Notes: generated by a model not told the origin, from the letters alone. A stretch of 64,000 bases of DNA from Geodermatophilaceae bacterium URHB0062 (GCA_000620185.1 JHVO01000016.1:1-64000), one strand, 5' to 3'. Positions 53,716 to 61,891 are shown, numbered from the stretch's first letter. Program-made: numbers and translations.

Positions 53716-54587
53716 GGCCGGCCGGCCGTTCCGTCGGGCGAGGTGGTCGCGAGGGCCGGGAGCAGGCGGTCCAGGTGGGAGCCGAAGGAGCGGGCGGGCC
53801 GCCCGAGCAGCGCCTCGAGCACGCGCGGGCTCCCGGCGAAGCCGTGCGCCCGGTAGTGGTCGAGCATCCGCCGGCGACAGTGCGCGGCGTACTCGGCGGG
53901 CGGCGGGACCGGTCCGTCCGGCGGGGCGTCGACGGCGGTGATCTCGCGCCCCAGCAAGGCCGCCAGGAGGTCGGCGATCCGCGCGGCGGTCAGCGGCTCG
54001 GGTCCGACCGCCTCGAACGTGCCGCCGTCCAGCCCGTCCTCGGTGAGGAGCACGGCGGCGGCCTCGGCCACGTCGCCCAGGTCGACCAGCGACTGCGCCG
54101 TGTCCAGCCCCCACGCGCTCGCGAACCGGCCCGTCGCCACGGCATCGGCCACGGCCCGGTCGAGGTTGGCGCCGTAGGCGCAGGGCTGGAGCACCCGCCA
54201 GGCGAGCCCGCTGGCGTCGAGCGCCTCCTCGACCTCGTCCTTCGCGGCGTGGTGCGGCATCGACCGGGCCTGCGGCCGCAGGACGGAGTGGTAGACGACC
54301 CGGGGCACGCCGGCACGGGCGGCGGCGCGGAGCAGCGCCGTCGCACCGGCCGCCTCGTCGGGGTCGAAGTTGGGCCAGATGAGGTACAGGGCGTTCGCGT
54401 CCGCCAGCAGCGGCTCGACCTGGGCGGGCGCGGTGAGATCCGCGGTCGCGATCTCGACGCTCAGGGCGGCGAGCTCGGGGTGCGGCCGGTGGCTGCCGAC
54501 GACGGCCCGGACCTGCTCACCGCGCGACCACAGCGCCCGCACGACGGCGGTACCGGTCGGTCCCCCCGCCGCCGTCACCACGATCAC
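53712..54587 (-). CDS. NmrA-like NAD(P)-binding oxidoreductase
   Basis: 291-aa atypical short-chain reductase: MIVVTAAGGPTGTAVVRALWSRGEQVRAVV holds the GxxGxxG-like nucleotide loop, followed by YLIWPNFDPDEA and VPRVVYHSVLRPQ. The family includes redox sensors and quinone reductases. GTG 54587 is 6 nt after a TGAGGT -10 box, so the mRNA is probably leaderless. It is co-transcribed with the MarR gene, a common pairing for sensors of electrophiles or phenolics. Confidence 0.85.
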   Translation of the reverse strand: MIVVTAAGGPTGTAVVRALWSRGEQVRAVVGSHRPHPELAALSVEIATADLTAPAQVEPLLADANALYLIWPNFDPDEAAGATALLRAAARAGVPRVVYHSVLRPQARSMPHHAAKDEVEEALDASGLAWRVLQPCAYGANLDRAVADAVATGRFASAWGLDTAQSLVDLGDVAEAAAVLLTEDGLDGGTFEAVGPEPLTAARIADLLAALLGREITAVDAPPDGPVPPPAEYAAHCRRRMLDHYRAHGFAGSPRVLEALLGRPARSFGSHLDRLLPALATTSPDGTAGRP

Positions 54588-54592
54588 CCGGG

Positions 54593-54623
54593 TACCTCAG
54601 CAGTGAGGTATCGGCTGCGTCAA
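54593..54623 (-). promoter_or_regulatory. NmrA-marR promoter with perfect operator palindrome (site D)
   Basis: Minus-strand reading: -35 TTGACG (54623-54618), 18-nt spacer, -10 TGAGGT (54599-54594), 6 nt, GTG. The spacer and -10 hold TACCTCA-CTGC-TGAGGTA (54610-54593), a perfect 7-bp inverted repeat. Binding there would block the promoter, as for a MarR repressor acting on its own operon. Confidence 0.68.
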
Positions 54624-54668
54624 GCGGCCGGCCGGAGGGTCGCCGACATCCGGACCGGATAGATCCAC

Positions 54669-55676
54669 TCAGCGCAGCCGGGCGCTCAACCGCACGGTCA
54701 GGCCGTCGGGGCCGGGCAGCAGGTCGACGTGGTCGTACAACTTGCGCGCCAGCCAGAGGCCCATGCCACCGCGCGAGAGGTCCGGGCCGTGCGCGGGCGT
54801 GAAGCCCGAGAAGGGGTCGGCGTAGCTGGTGCCCCGGTCGGCGATGACGCAGACCAGGTGGGCCCCGTCGACCCACACCCGCGCGGACACCGGGCGGACC
54901 CCGTGGCGGAAGGCGTTCGCCGCGATCTCGCTGGCGCCCAGGTGCAGGTCCTCCCGCTGCTCCGGGTCGGGAACCCACGCGGCGATGACGGCGCCGATCT
55001 GGTGGCGCAGGCCGGCCAGGGCAGGGGCGTCGTCGATGACCAGGACCGGCTCGCCGTCCTCGACCGGCTCGCGGGGGAGCGGCAGCCGGGGGACGTAGCT
55101 GTCGGGGTCCTGGAAACGGGGGCTGGCCGACCAGTCCGAGCCGTGCACCAGCCGGGGATGCGTGACGGCCGCGCTCGCCACCACCTGCTGCGGGAGCCGC
55201 CGTCGGTCGTACATGCACAGCACCTCGACCGGCTCGCCCGCGAGCAGCCGGTTGGTGACGGCTTCGAACCGCTGTCCTTCCCGCCAGTCGGCAGCGGAAG
55301 GCCCGAAATCGATTCCGGAGAGGACGCGCAACCGCCCGGAACCCGCCCCCTTGGCGCGCTCCAGGAAGCGGCGACTGAGGCCGAGGGCATCGGGGGCCCG
55401 GGCGCCCAGGAGGCTGATACCGGGCTCGGACTCGACCACCCGCGACCGTTCGCCGAGCGCCTCGCAGATCACCGACGCTGTCTCCGGCGCGCAGGTCAGG
55501 GCGACCAGGTCGCCGGCCCGCAGCCCGGCGTCCAGGAACGGCAGCGCGACCCCAAGCATCTCCGCGTCGGAACCCACCACCGCGGCCCCGTGGCGGAGGC
55601 CTCCGGGTGCCGTGCCGGCTGTCCGATCTCCCGGCAGCGATGCCGGAGACGAACAGTCGTGCGCCGCTGCGTCCAC
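54669..55676 (-). CDS. RsbA-like anti-sigma regulator (MEDS sensor + HATPase kinase)
   Basis: 335-aa protein. The N-terminal half is a MEDS domain (LRHGAAVVGSDAEMLGVALPFLDAGLRAGD), the C-terminal half an RsbW-like ATPase with HLGASEIAANAFRHGVRP, VADRGTSYADPFSG-like D-x-G (VIADRG) and GGMGLWLARKLYD. It probably binds an anti-sigma antagonist in a partner-switching pathway like that served by the RsbU-type phosphatase at 9.8 kb. Single gene. Confidence 0.83.
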   Translation of the reverse strand: MDAAAHDCSSPASLPGDRTAGTAPGGLRHGAAVVGSDAEMLGVALPFLDAGLRAGDLVALTCAPETASVICEALGERSRVVESEPGISLLGARAPDALGLSRRFLERAKGAGSGRLRVLSGIDFGPSAADWREGQRFEAVTNRLLAGEPVEVLCMYDRRRLPQQVVASAAVTHPRLVHGSDWSASPRFQDPDSYVPRLPLPREPVEDGEPVLVIDDAPALAGLRHQIGAVIAAWVPDPEQREDLHLGASEIAANAFRHGVRPVSARVWVDGAHLVCVIADRGTSYADPFSGFTPAHGPDLSRGGMGLWLARKLYDHVDLLPGPDGLTVRLSARLR

Positions 55677-55789
55677 CAGCCCCTCGAGTCGTGCAGGGCC
55701 GGTGTTCGTCCGGCCGATTGATCAGTGATTCTGAGACATGCACCCTGACGGCGTGTCACCGGGTACGTCCCGGCGCGCCGTCCGGTGGG

Positions 55790-56455
55790 TCAGGTCACCA
55801 GTCCCTGCTCGCCCAGCCGGCCCGCACAGGACGCCGAACCCAGCCAGCTGTGGGGTGCGCCCTGGTAGCACCACCCCAGGCGGGGCCGCCGACTGCTCGT
55901 CCACAGCGCGGGCACCCGCTTGTCCCCCGCCCGCGACCCGAGCAACGAGAAGGCGTTCCGCGACGTGAGCACGCCGGGCTCGGACACCAGGACGGCGAGG
56001 CCCTCGGCGATGGTGAGCGGCAACCGGCCGTGGGACACCAGCTCGGGCAGCACGTCCGCCGGCGTCCGGCCGAGGGTGTCCTCGCCCGTGTCGACGTCGA
56101 GCAGCAGGTACGGCGCCCGGGGGACGCCGAGCTCGGGCAGCGGACGGAACCGCGCGATGTCGTCGTCGTCCATCGTGGTGAAACCCGTGCCGCCGACCGT
56201 GCTGACGCCTGCGAGCACGTCCCGTACGGCGATGTCCGGCACCACCACGACGAACGGGATGCCGGCCCCGTCGTTCTCCGGGGGCGGCAGCAGATCGCGC
56301 AGCGGCTCCAGGAACGCCCGGAAGCAGGCGTCGGACAAATCGAGGTGCGCGGGCAGGCCGGTCAGGGCGAGCGCGTCGACCTGGCGGTCGAACTCCAACT
56401 CCGCCTCGGTCGGTACGGCGGTCGCCGGCAAGCCGGACAGGTGGACGGCGGGCAT
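55790..56455 (-). CDS. DUF5701 protein
   Basis: 221-aa soluble protein matching DUF5701: FDRQVDALALTGLPAHLDLS, PFVVVVPDIAVRDVLAGVSTVGGTGFTTMDDDDIARF, PYLLLDVDTGEDTLGRTPADVLP and the C-terminal RVPALWTSSRRPRLGWCYQGAPHSWLG. These actinobacterial proteins have no known function. Single gene with about 70 nt to the next gene downstream of its start side. Confidence 0.8.
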   Translation of the reverse strand: MPAVHLSGLPATAVPTEAELEFDRQVDALALTGLPAHLDLSDACFRAFLEPLRDLLPPPENDGAGIPFVVVVPDIAVRDVLAGVSTVGGTGFTTMDDDDIARFRPLPELGVPRAPYLLLDVDTGEDTLGRTPADVLPELVSHGRLPLTIAEGLAVLVSEPGVLTSRNAFSLLGSRAGDKRVPALWTSSRRPRLGWCYQGAPHSWLGSASCAGRLGEQGLVT

Positions 56456-56523
56456 CGGACTCCTCTCGTCCGGACGTTCCGCGCGCCGGGGCGCGCGGTC
56501 GTCGAGGAACGATCAGCGGCCAC

Positions 56524-57765
56524 TCACGAGTCCCCCGGCCGCCGGCCAGCCAGCTTATCCAGGTCCGAGCGCTGTGGGCCCCCCATCGCGCAAACTTCTG
56601 TGTCGTCGACCGCGCCGCAGTCCAGGCCCCGGAGCACGACCGCGGCCAGTGCCCTGGCGGTCGCCGGTTCGTCGAGCACGCCTCCGGCGCTCCGGTCGAG
56701 ATAGGCGGCCAGCCGTCCGGTGGCGGCCGGCAGCGCCGACCGGAAGAACGCGTACGTGGCCGTGTAGCGGGTGACCAGCTGGGCGGGGTGCAGGTCCCAC
56801 CCCTGATAGAAGCCGCGTTCGAGCGCCCGGCGCACCAGGCCGGCGTGAAGTCGCCAGGCGGCGTGCACGTGCTGGCGGTCACCCACCGGCAGCACGTTGG
56901 TGGAGCCGTCGACCGCGTGCGCGCCGGTGCCGGCGACCGCGACCTGCAGCACCTGCTTGGCGAAGTCGGCCGCCGGGTGGTCCGACGACTGGTGCGCGGC
57001 GGCGATGCCGAGCGATGCGCTGTAGTCGTAGGTGCCGTAGTGCAGGCCGATCAGCCGGGAGCCCGCGGCGTGCACCATGCGGGCCGCGGTGGCGGTGCCG
57101 CCGGCGCCCAGCACCGCCTGCGGCGTCTCGATCTGCAGCTCCAGGTCGAGGCGAACCCCGTGCGCGGCCTCCAGCGCGTCGAGGACGGGGAGGAAGGCCC
57201 GCACCTGCTCGACGTCGGTCACCTTGGGCAGCGTGACGATCGAACGGAGTGGGAGGGGCGCATTTTCCGCGCCGTGGGACTCCACCAGGCGCCCGAGGAA
57301 GAGGTCGAGGCTGCGGACGCCGCGGCGCCGGGTGGGGCCCTCGAGCGACTTGGCCCGGATTCCGACGGACGGCGGAGCAGCCCCGTCGCGCCGGTCGCCG
57401 GCCAGCGCCTCCGCGGCCCGGGCGACGTCGTCGTCCTCGGCGTCAGGGGAGCCGCGGTAGCCGTCCTCGGCGTCCACACGCAGGTCCTCGATCGGCTCGG
57501 CGGCCAGCTTGGCGCGGACCCGCGGCAGCACCTCCTCGACCAGCGCCGGGTCCAGGCCGAGGTCGGGCAGCCCGTGCTCGTCGAGCGCCGCGAGGGCCGT
57601 CGTCCCCCAGTGCCGCGCCAGCCCGGGGACGACGGCGTCGGCGGGCACGTAGCACGTGTGCACCGGCTGCCGGGCCGGGCGCTCGCCCGGGTAGGCGGCC
57701 AGCCGAGCCGCGTCGACCGGCGCCAGGCGCCGGTCCAGCTCGGCGTAGACCTCCTCCGGCACCAT
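56524..57765 (-). CDS. DUF6986 protein, HpcH/HpaI aldolase-citrate lyase-like
   Basis: 413-aa TIM-barrel protein. The metal-binding and active-site style of citrate lyase beta/malate synthase-like enzymes is seen: DLRVDAEDGYRGSPDAEDDD, GIRAKSLEGPTRRR, RSIVTLPKVTDVEQV, LELQIETPQAVLG and GLHYGTYDYSASLGIA. It overlaps the reduced malate synthase gene by four bases and lies next to uricase genes. It may act on glyoxylate or acyl-CoA made by ureide breakdown, perhaps as a malate synthase substitute. That role is inferred from position only. Confidence 0.82.
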   Translation of the reverse strand: MVPEEVYAELDRRLAPVDAARLAAYPGERPARQPVHTCYVPADAVVPGLARHWGTTALAALDEHGLPDLGLDPALVEEVLPRVRAKLAAEPIEDLRVDAEDGYRGSPDAEDDDVARAAEALAGDRRDGAAPPSVGIRAKSLEGPTRRRGVRSLDLFLGRLVESHGAENAPLPLRSIVTLPKVTDVEQVRAFLPVLDALEAAHGVRLDLELQIETPQAVLGAGGTATAARMVHAAGSRLIGLHYGTYDYSASLGIAAAHQSSDHPAADFAKQVLQVAVAGTGAHAVDGSTNVLPVGDRQHVHAAWRLHAGLVRRALERGFYQGWDLHPAQLVTRYTATYAFFRSALPAATGRLAAYLDRSAGGVLDEPATARALAAVVLRGLDCGAVDDTEVCAMGGPQRSDLDKLAGRRPGDS

Positions 57766-58190
57766 CAGTCGACGAGCTCGTACGCCGGCAGGGTCAGGAA
57801 GTCGCGGAACTCGTCGACCAGCAGGTGCCGCTCGGGCAGGTGCCAGCCCCGCGGCCGCGGCCCGATCGTCGGCAGGTCGCCGTCCTCACGCAGCCGGTAG
57901 TCCTTGCCGTCCGGGGCGTCGGTCGGGCCGGTGATCTCCACCCGGCGGTCGACCAGGCCCGGCGGCGGGGGCACCTGCCAGTCCCCGGAGCGGACGTCGG
58001 CGGTTTCCTCGCGGACGTCGATGCTGCGGGCGGCGGCGATCTCGGCCCGCCGCGCGGCGCGGGCCGCCAGGAGCGCGTCGCGGTGCGCGCCGAACCGCGT
58101 CTGCAGGTCGGCGACGAACTCCAGCGCGGCGGGGGTCAGGACCTCCTCGCCCCTCTCGACCGGCGGGCCCTCCACACGCACATCCACCAC
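57765..58190 (-). CDS. Internally deleted malate synthase A-like protein
   Basis: 141-aa protein that aligns by eye with three separate parts of malate synthase A. Residues about 17-95 match its N-terminal domain (LTPAALEFVADLQTRFGAHR, ETADVRSGDW, DRRVEITGPT); the middle matches the segment GKxYxL...RPRGWHLPEKH (here PRPRGWHLPERHLL); the end matches the C terminus DFLTLPGYRLL (here DFLTLPAYELV). The TIM-barrel core of about 400 residues is gone, yet the frame is intact and a perfect AAAGGAGG ribosome binding site precedes the GTG at 58190. It is unlikely to be catalytic. It is translationally coupled to the DUF6986 gene. Confidence 0.75.
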   Translation of the reverse strand: MVDVRVEGPPVERGEEVLTPAALEFVADLQTRFGAHRDALLAARAARRAEIAAARSIDVREETADVRSGDWQVPPPPGLVDRRVEITGPTDAPDGKDYRLREDGDLPTIGPRPRGWHLPERHLLVDEFRDFLTLPAYELVD

Positions 58191-58233
58191 TGGGCGCCTC
58201 CTTTGCTGGTCAGGGCTGGCATCCTCTCTCACC

Positions 58234-58731
58234 GTGGAGGGTCTCGACGAGTTCAACGGCGCACCCGCCGACCGGGCGGTCGAGGCGCTGCGGGCCTGCA
58301 ACGCCGCGCCGCGGTTTGCCGCGTCGCTCGTGGCCGCTCGGCCCTTCGGGGACGTCGACACGCTGGTCGCCCGCGCCGAGGAGATCGCCCGCGCCCTGCC
58401 CTGGGACGAGGTGGCGATCGCACTCGCGGCGCACCCGCGGATCGGCGACCGCGTCGAGGGCTCGACCGCCGAGGCGGCGGCCTCCAGGCGGGAGCAGAGC
58501 TCGGTGTCCGACGCCGACGACGCGATGCGGGCCGCCCTGTTGGCGGGCAACCGCGAGTACGAGGCGCGCTTCGATCACGTGTTCCTCATCCGGGCGTCGG
58601 GGCGGTCGCCGGAGGAGATGCTGGCGGAGCTGCGCCGCCGGCTGGGCAACGACGAGCAGGCCGAGCGTGCCGAGGTGACCGAGCAGCTGGCGCAGATCAC
58701 GGCGCTGCGGGTGAAGGGACTCGTGTCGTGA
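58234..58731 (+). CDS. uraD: OHCU decarboxylase
   Basis: 165-aa enzyme that decarboxylates 2-oxo-4-hydroxy-4-carboxy-5-ureidoimidazoline to S-allantoin. The N-terminal EFNGAPADRAVEAL, the catalytic His in AAHPRIGDRV, SREQSSV-like segment (ASRREQSSVSDADD) and FLIRASGRSPEEMLAELRRRLGND are typical. GTG 58234 starts 43 nt from the divergent reduced malate synthase gene. It is first in uraD-uraH-uricase order. Confidence 0.93.
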   Translation: MEGLDEFNGAPADRAVEALRACNAAPRFAASLVAARPFGDVDTLVARAEEIARALPWDEVAIALAAHPRIGDRVEGSTAEAAASRREQSSVSDADDAMRAALLAGNREYEARFDHVFLIRASGRSPEEMLAELRRRLGNDEQAERAEVTEQLAQITALRVKGLVS

Positions 58732-59045
58732 GTGTCTCGACGCACGTGCTGGACGCCGTCCTCGGGCGGCCGGCCATGGGGATCGCCGTCCGGCTGTTCG
58801 CGGGCGAGGAACTGCTGGGTGAGGGGGTCACCGATGTCGACGGGCGGGCGCGGCTGGCCGAGGGCGCGACCGCGGCCGGGACGCACCGCCTCGTCTTCAC
58901 GACCGGCCCGTGGTTCACCGAGCAGGGGCGGGAGACGTTCTATCCGGAGGTGGTGCTGACCTTCGCCGTCCTCGAGCCCGCCGACCACCACCACGTCCCG
59001 CTGCTGCTGAGCCCGTTCGCCTACTCGACGTACCGCGGCAGCTGA
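58728..59045 (+). CDS. uraH: 5-Hydroxyisourate hydrolase (transthyretin-like)
   Basis: 105-aa enzyme hydrolysing 5-hydroxyisourate to OHCU. N-terminal STHVLDAVLGRPA carries the first active-site His, GRARL holds the active-site Arg position, and the protein ends YSTYRGS, the family's C-terminal tetrapeptide. Start overlaps the uraD stop. Confidence 0.95.
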   Translation: MSVSTHVLDAVLGRPAMGIAVRLFAGEELLGEGVTDVDGRARLAEGATAAGTHRLVFTTGPWFTEQGRETFYPEVVLTFAVLEPADHHHVPLLLSPFAYSTYRGS

Positions 59046-59083
59046 GGCGGTCCTCCGCAAGGTTCCACGTGCAACAGTGCGCC

Positions 59084-59989
59084 ATGGCGATCGTGCTCGG
59101 ACCGAACGAGTACGGAAAGGCGGAGGTCCGCGTCGTCGCGGTGGACCGCAGCACGACCCGGCACACGCTCGTCGACCTGAACGTCAGCTCCAGCCTGCGC
59201 GGTGACTTCACCGCGGCGCACACCGCCGGCGACAACGCCCACGTGCTGACGACGGACGCGCAGAAGAACACGGTGTTCGCCTTCGCCCGCGACGGCGTCG
59301 GCACGCCCGAGCAGTTCGCCGCGCGGCTGGCCCGGCACTTCGCGGGCTCCTACGACTGGATCAGCGGGGCGCGGGTGGCCGTCGAGTCCTACGGCTGGGA
59401 CCGGATCGCCGTCGGCGGCCGGCCGCACGACCACGCGTTCTCGCGCAACGGCGGCGAGGTGCGCACGGCGGTGGTCACGGTGGCGGGGGACGACGTCCAC
59501 GTGCTGGCCGGGCTGAGCGACCTCGTCGTCCTCAAGACGACAGGCTCGGAGTTCTGGGGGTTTCCGCGCGACCGGTACACGACGCTGGCCGAGACGCGCG
59601 ACCGGATCCTGGCCACCGCGGTCACCGCGCGCTGGCGCTACACCGGCAACGACCTCGACTTCGACGCCGCGTACGACGTCGTCCGGACGGCGCTGCTGGA
59701 GACGTTCGCCGCGACCCACTCCCTCGCGCTGCAGCAGTCGCTGTTCGCGATGGGCGAGGCGGTGCTCGAGCGGTGTGCCGACGTCGCCGAGATCCGGATG
59801 TCCATGCCGAACAGGCACCACTTCCTGCAGGACCTGTCGGCGTTCGGCCTGGACAACCCCGTCGACGGGTCCGGCGCGGTCGTCTACCACGCCGACGACC
59901 GGCCCTACGGCCTGATCGAGGGAACGGTCCTGCGGGACGACGTCCCGCAGGCCGCCGTCGCCTGGCAGGGCACCCCCGGCTTCTGCTGA
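59084..59989 (+). CDS. pucL: Urate oxidase (uricase)
   Basis: 301-aa cofactor-free oxidase turning urate to 5-hydroxyisourate. Conserved blocks: GPNEYGKAEVRVV with the active-site Lys, LTTDAQKNTVFAFA with the active-site Thr, LKTTGSEFWGFPRDRYTTLAET, and MPNRHHFLQDLSAFG with the His near the C terminus. It lies 38 nt after uraH in the same operon. A GTTCCACGTGCAAC near-palindrome precedes it. No allantoinase or allantoicase gene is in the window. Confidence 0.95.
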   Translation: MAIVLGPNEYGKAEVRVVAVDRSTTRHTLVDLNVSSSLRGDFTAAHTAGDNAHVLTTDAQKNTVFAFARDGVGTPEQFAARLARHFAGSYDWISGARVAVESYGWDRIAVGGRPHDHAFSRNGGEVRTAVVTVAGDDVHVLAGLSDLVVLKTTGSEFWGFPRDRYTTLAETRDRILATAVTARWRYTGNDLDFDAAYDVVRTALLETFAATHSLALQQSLFAMGEAVLERCADVAEIRMSMPNRHHFLQDLSAFGLDNPVDGSGAVVYHADDRPYGLIEGTVLRDDVPQAAVAWQGTPGFC

Positions 59990-59990
59990 C

Positions 59991-60473
59991 TCAGCCGGAC
60001 TGGGGGTCTACCGCCTGCACGCCGATGCCGCCGAAGAGCACGTCGGCGTGGACGCGAAGGTCGGCGGCGTGCGGGTCATGGGTCCGCTCGACCGCGCCGT
60101 CGCTGCCGATGCCGCCGACACCGCGGAACCGCCACCAGACCCGCCAGTCCGCCGGGACCTTGACCCCGACGCCGGCCATCATCACGCGGGCGGTGAGGTC
60201 GATGCCGTGCGCCGGCCGGGGAAGGCCGGTCAGGTCGATCTCCGCGCCGGCCATGGCGAGGTCCATCCGGATGCGTTCCAGCCGCGGATTGGTGGGCTGC
60301 AGCTCCAGGCCGCCGTGCGTGAGCGTCCGCCGGATGCTCGTCGAGCTCGCGTCGCCCAGGTTCCGGCGCCAGGCCAGCGTCCAGCCGACGGCTGCCACCG
60401 TGGCCTGGAAGGCGGCCCAGCCGACGAGCCAGGGGCGCAGTCGGCGCAGGACCGGGCGGCTCGATTCGCTCAT
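59991..60473 (-). CDS. LiaF-like membrane protein
   Basis: 160-aa protein with an N-terminal membrane segment (PWLVGWAAFQATVAAVGWTLAW) and a C-terminal beta-rich part: AEIDLTGL, TARVMMAGVGVKVPADWRVWW. This resembles the LiaF cell-wall stress C-terminal domain. It converges with uricase, one base between stops. Start MSESSRPV at 60473 was preferred over an upstream ATG because the family begins with a short basic stretch before the membrane segment. Confidence 0.7.
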   Translation of the reverse strand: MSESSRPVLRRLRPWLVGWAAFQATVAAVGWTLAWRRNLGDASSTSIRRTLTHGGLELQPTNPRLERIRMDLAMAGAEIDLTGLPRPAHGIDLTARVMMAGVGVKVPADWRVWWRFRGVGGIGSDGAVERTHDPHAADLRVHADVLFGGIGVQAVDPQSG

Positions 60474-60508
60474 GCGCACACACTGCCCGAGTTTCCGGCC
60501 CGTGGACG

Positions 60509-60549
60509 ACGAACGGCCCCGCACCCATGGCGGGTGCGGGGCCGTTCGT
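60509..60549 (-). terminator. Strong terminator of the sigma/anti-sigma operon
   Basis: Perfect 18-bp stem ACGAACGGCCCCGCACCC / GGGTGCGGGGCCGTTCGT with a 5-nt loop, just after the stop of the anti-sigma-like gene. Confidence 0.9.
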
Positions 60550-60561
60550 GTCGTGAGGTGG

Positions 60562-61176
60562 TCAGCCCGCGTTGCAGGTCAGTTCCCAGATGTCGTCCGG
60601 GATGTCGCCGGCCTTGCAGCGCGCATCCCGGTCATCGGGGGTCCAGTTCCCGTCGACGAAGCGGTAGAGCTTCGAGACGGCGTTGGCGAAGGGCAAGCCA
60701 TCGCTGCCCACGCCGTCGTGGTTGAACACCGTGAACGCCCACTCGCCCGAGCACAGGCTGGCGAACGAGTTGGGGTAGAGATCGGCGGGCGGCTTCGAGC
60801 TCGACGTGAGGATCGCGAGGAGCGTCGCCTGGTCGGGGCATTCCCGTGGCTCGGCCGCGACGGGTGCTGTGGTCACCGGGGCCTCGGTCACCGGCGGTGC
60901 GACGGGCGTGGTCGACGGCGTCGCTGGGGTGGTCGGTGGAGTCGGGTCGACGGTCACCTCGACGGCCGGGCCGCTGTCGGACTGCGTCAGGAGCGACGAG
61001 CCCACCGGGATCCCGGCGGCGATGACCACGACGCCCAGCGCCGCGGCGAACATTCCCGCGCGCTGACGCCGCTGCTTGTCACGGCGCACCGCGAGCTGGT
61101 CCAGCAGGTCCGGGGCGGGCTCACCGACCAGGTCGGCGTCCCGGTGCAGGGCGATGCGCAGATCGAGCTCGTTCAT
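60562..61176 (-). CDS. Membrane protein, probable anti-sigma factor partner of SigE-type sigma
   Basis: 204-aa protein with a short cytosolic N terminus (LRIALHRDADLVGEPAPDLLDQLAVRRDKQRRQR), one membrane segment (about residues 41-62), a Thr/Pro-rich linker, and an extracellular domain with four Cys that could form two disulfides (ECPDQ, SLCSGEW, ARCKAG, LTCNAG). It overlaps the sigma factor gene (ATGA), the usual arrangement for a cognate anti-sigma protein. There is no zinc-finger motif. Confidence 0.72.
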   Translation of the reverse strand: MNELDLRIALHRDADLVGEPAPDLLDQLAVRRDKQRRQRAGMFAAALGVVVIAAGIPVGSSLLTQSDSGPAVEVTVDPTPPTTPATPSTTPVAPPVTEAPVTTAPVAAEPRECPDQATLLAILTSSSKPPADLYPNSFASLCSGEWAFTVFNHDGVGSDGLPFANAVSKLYRFVDGNWTPDDRDARCKAGDIPDDIWELTCNAG

Positions 61177-61703
61177 CGTGCTCCCTCCGAGGTGGCCACA
61201 GCGGCCGTTGCGGCGTTCCGGGGCGGGTCGAGCAGTGCGCGCAGGCGGGCCAGCCCGCGGGAGGCCTGGCTCTTCACCGAGCCGAGCGAACAGCCCAGGG
61301 CCTCGGCCGTCTCGGCCTCGGACAGGCCCTCGTAGCAGCGCAGGACGACGACCGCCCGCATCCGCGGCGGCAGCTCCTCCAGCGCCTGGAGGGCACGCCC
61401 GGCCTCCACGCCCGACGCCTCACCGGCGGGGGTGTCGGGCAGCTGGTCGACGAACACCTCGTGCACCCGCCGCCGGCGCCGCCAGCTGGTGTGCGTGGTG
61501 ACCAGCACCCGGAGCACGTAGGCGTAGGCCGCCTCGCGATCGGCCAGCCGGCTCCAGTGCCGCGACGTCTTGAGCAGCGCGGTCTGCAGCAAGTCCTCGG
61601 CCTCACCGCGGTCCGACGTCAGCAGGAACGCCACCCGTAGCAACGCCGGTGACCACCGCGTGACGAACTCGGCGAACTCGTCGTCGAACTCCGTCGTCCG
61701 CAC
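61173..61703 (-). CDS. SigE-family (ECF) RNA polymerase sigma factor
   Basis: 176-aa ECF sigma factor of the actinobacterial SigE type. Region 2: FAEFVTRWSPALLRVAFLLTSDRGEAEDLLQTALLKTSRHW, named by its ends; region 4: ALEELPPRMRAVVVLRCYEGLSEAETAEALGCSLGSVKSQASRGLARLRALL, named by its ends ALEEL and LRALL. GTG 61703 follows a GAGGGGAGG ribosome binding site. It is first in the operon with its likely anti-sigma factor. Confidence 0.9.
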   Translation of the reverse strand: MRTTEFDDEFAEFVTRWSPALLRVAFLLTSDRGEAEDLLQTALLKTSRHWSRLADREAAYAYVLRVLVTTHTSWRRRRRVHEVFVDQLPDTPAGEASGVEAGRALQALEELPPRMRAVVVLRCYEGLSEAETAEALGCSLGSVKSQASRGLARLRALLDPPRNAATAAVATSEGAR

Positions 61704-61891
61704 CGCGCCTCCCCTCTGTGTCCGGCAGCCCTCGGTGAGCACGCCCTCACCGATAGACACGCCTGCCGGGCGGCGTGAGGTTGAGAGACCGCCGAGAATC
61801 GTTGGACATCCCTCGTCCGGAGGAGCGCGGACGCGCGGATGCGGGGCCCTGCCGTTCGGCAGCGACGCCACTCCTGCCACGATCGTCAGTC

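Noticed and set aside
59055-59085. GTTCCACGTGCAAC near-palindrome as a uricase operator
   Set aside because: Imperfect, short, and a similar GTTCCACGTG string occurs inside the [2Fe-2S] subunit gene, so there is too little to call it.
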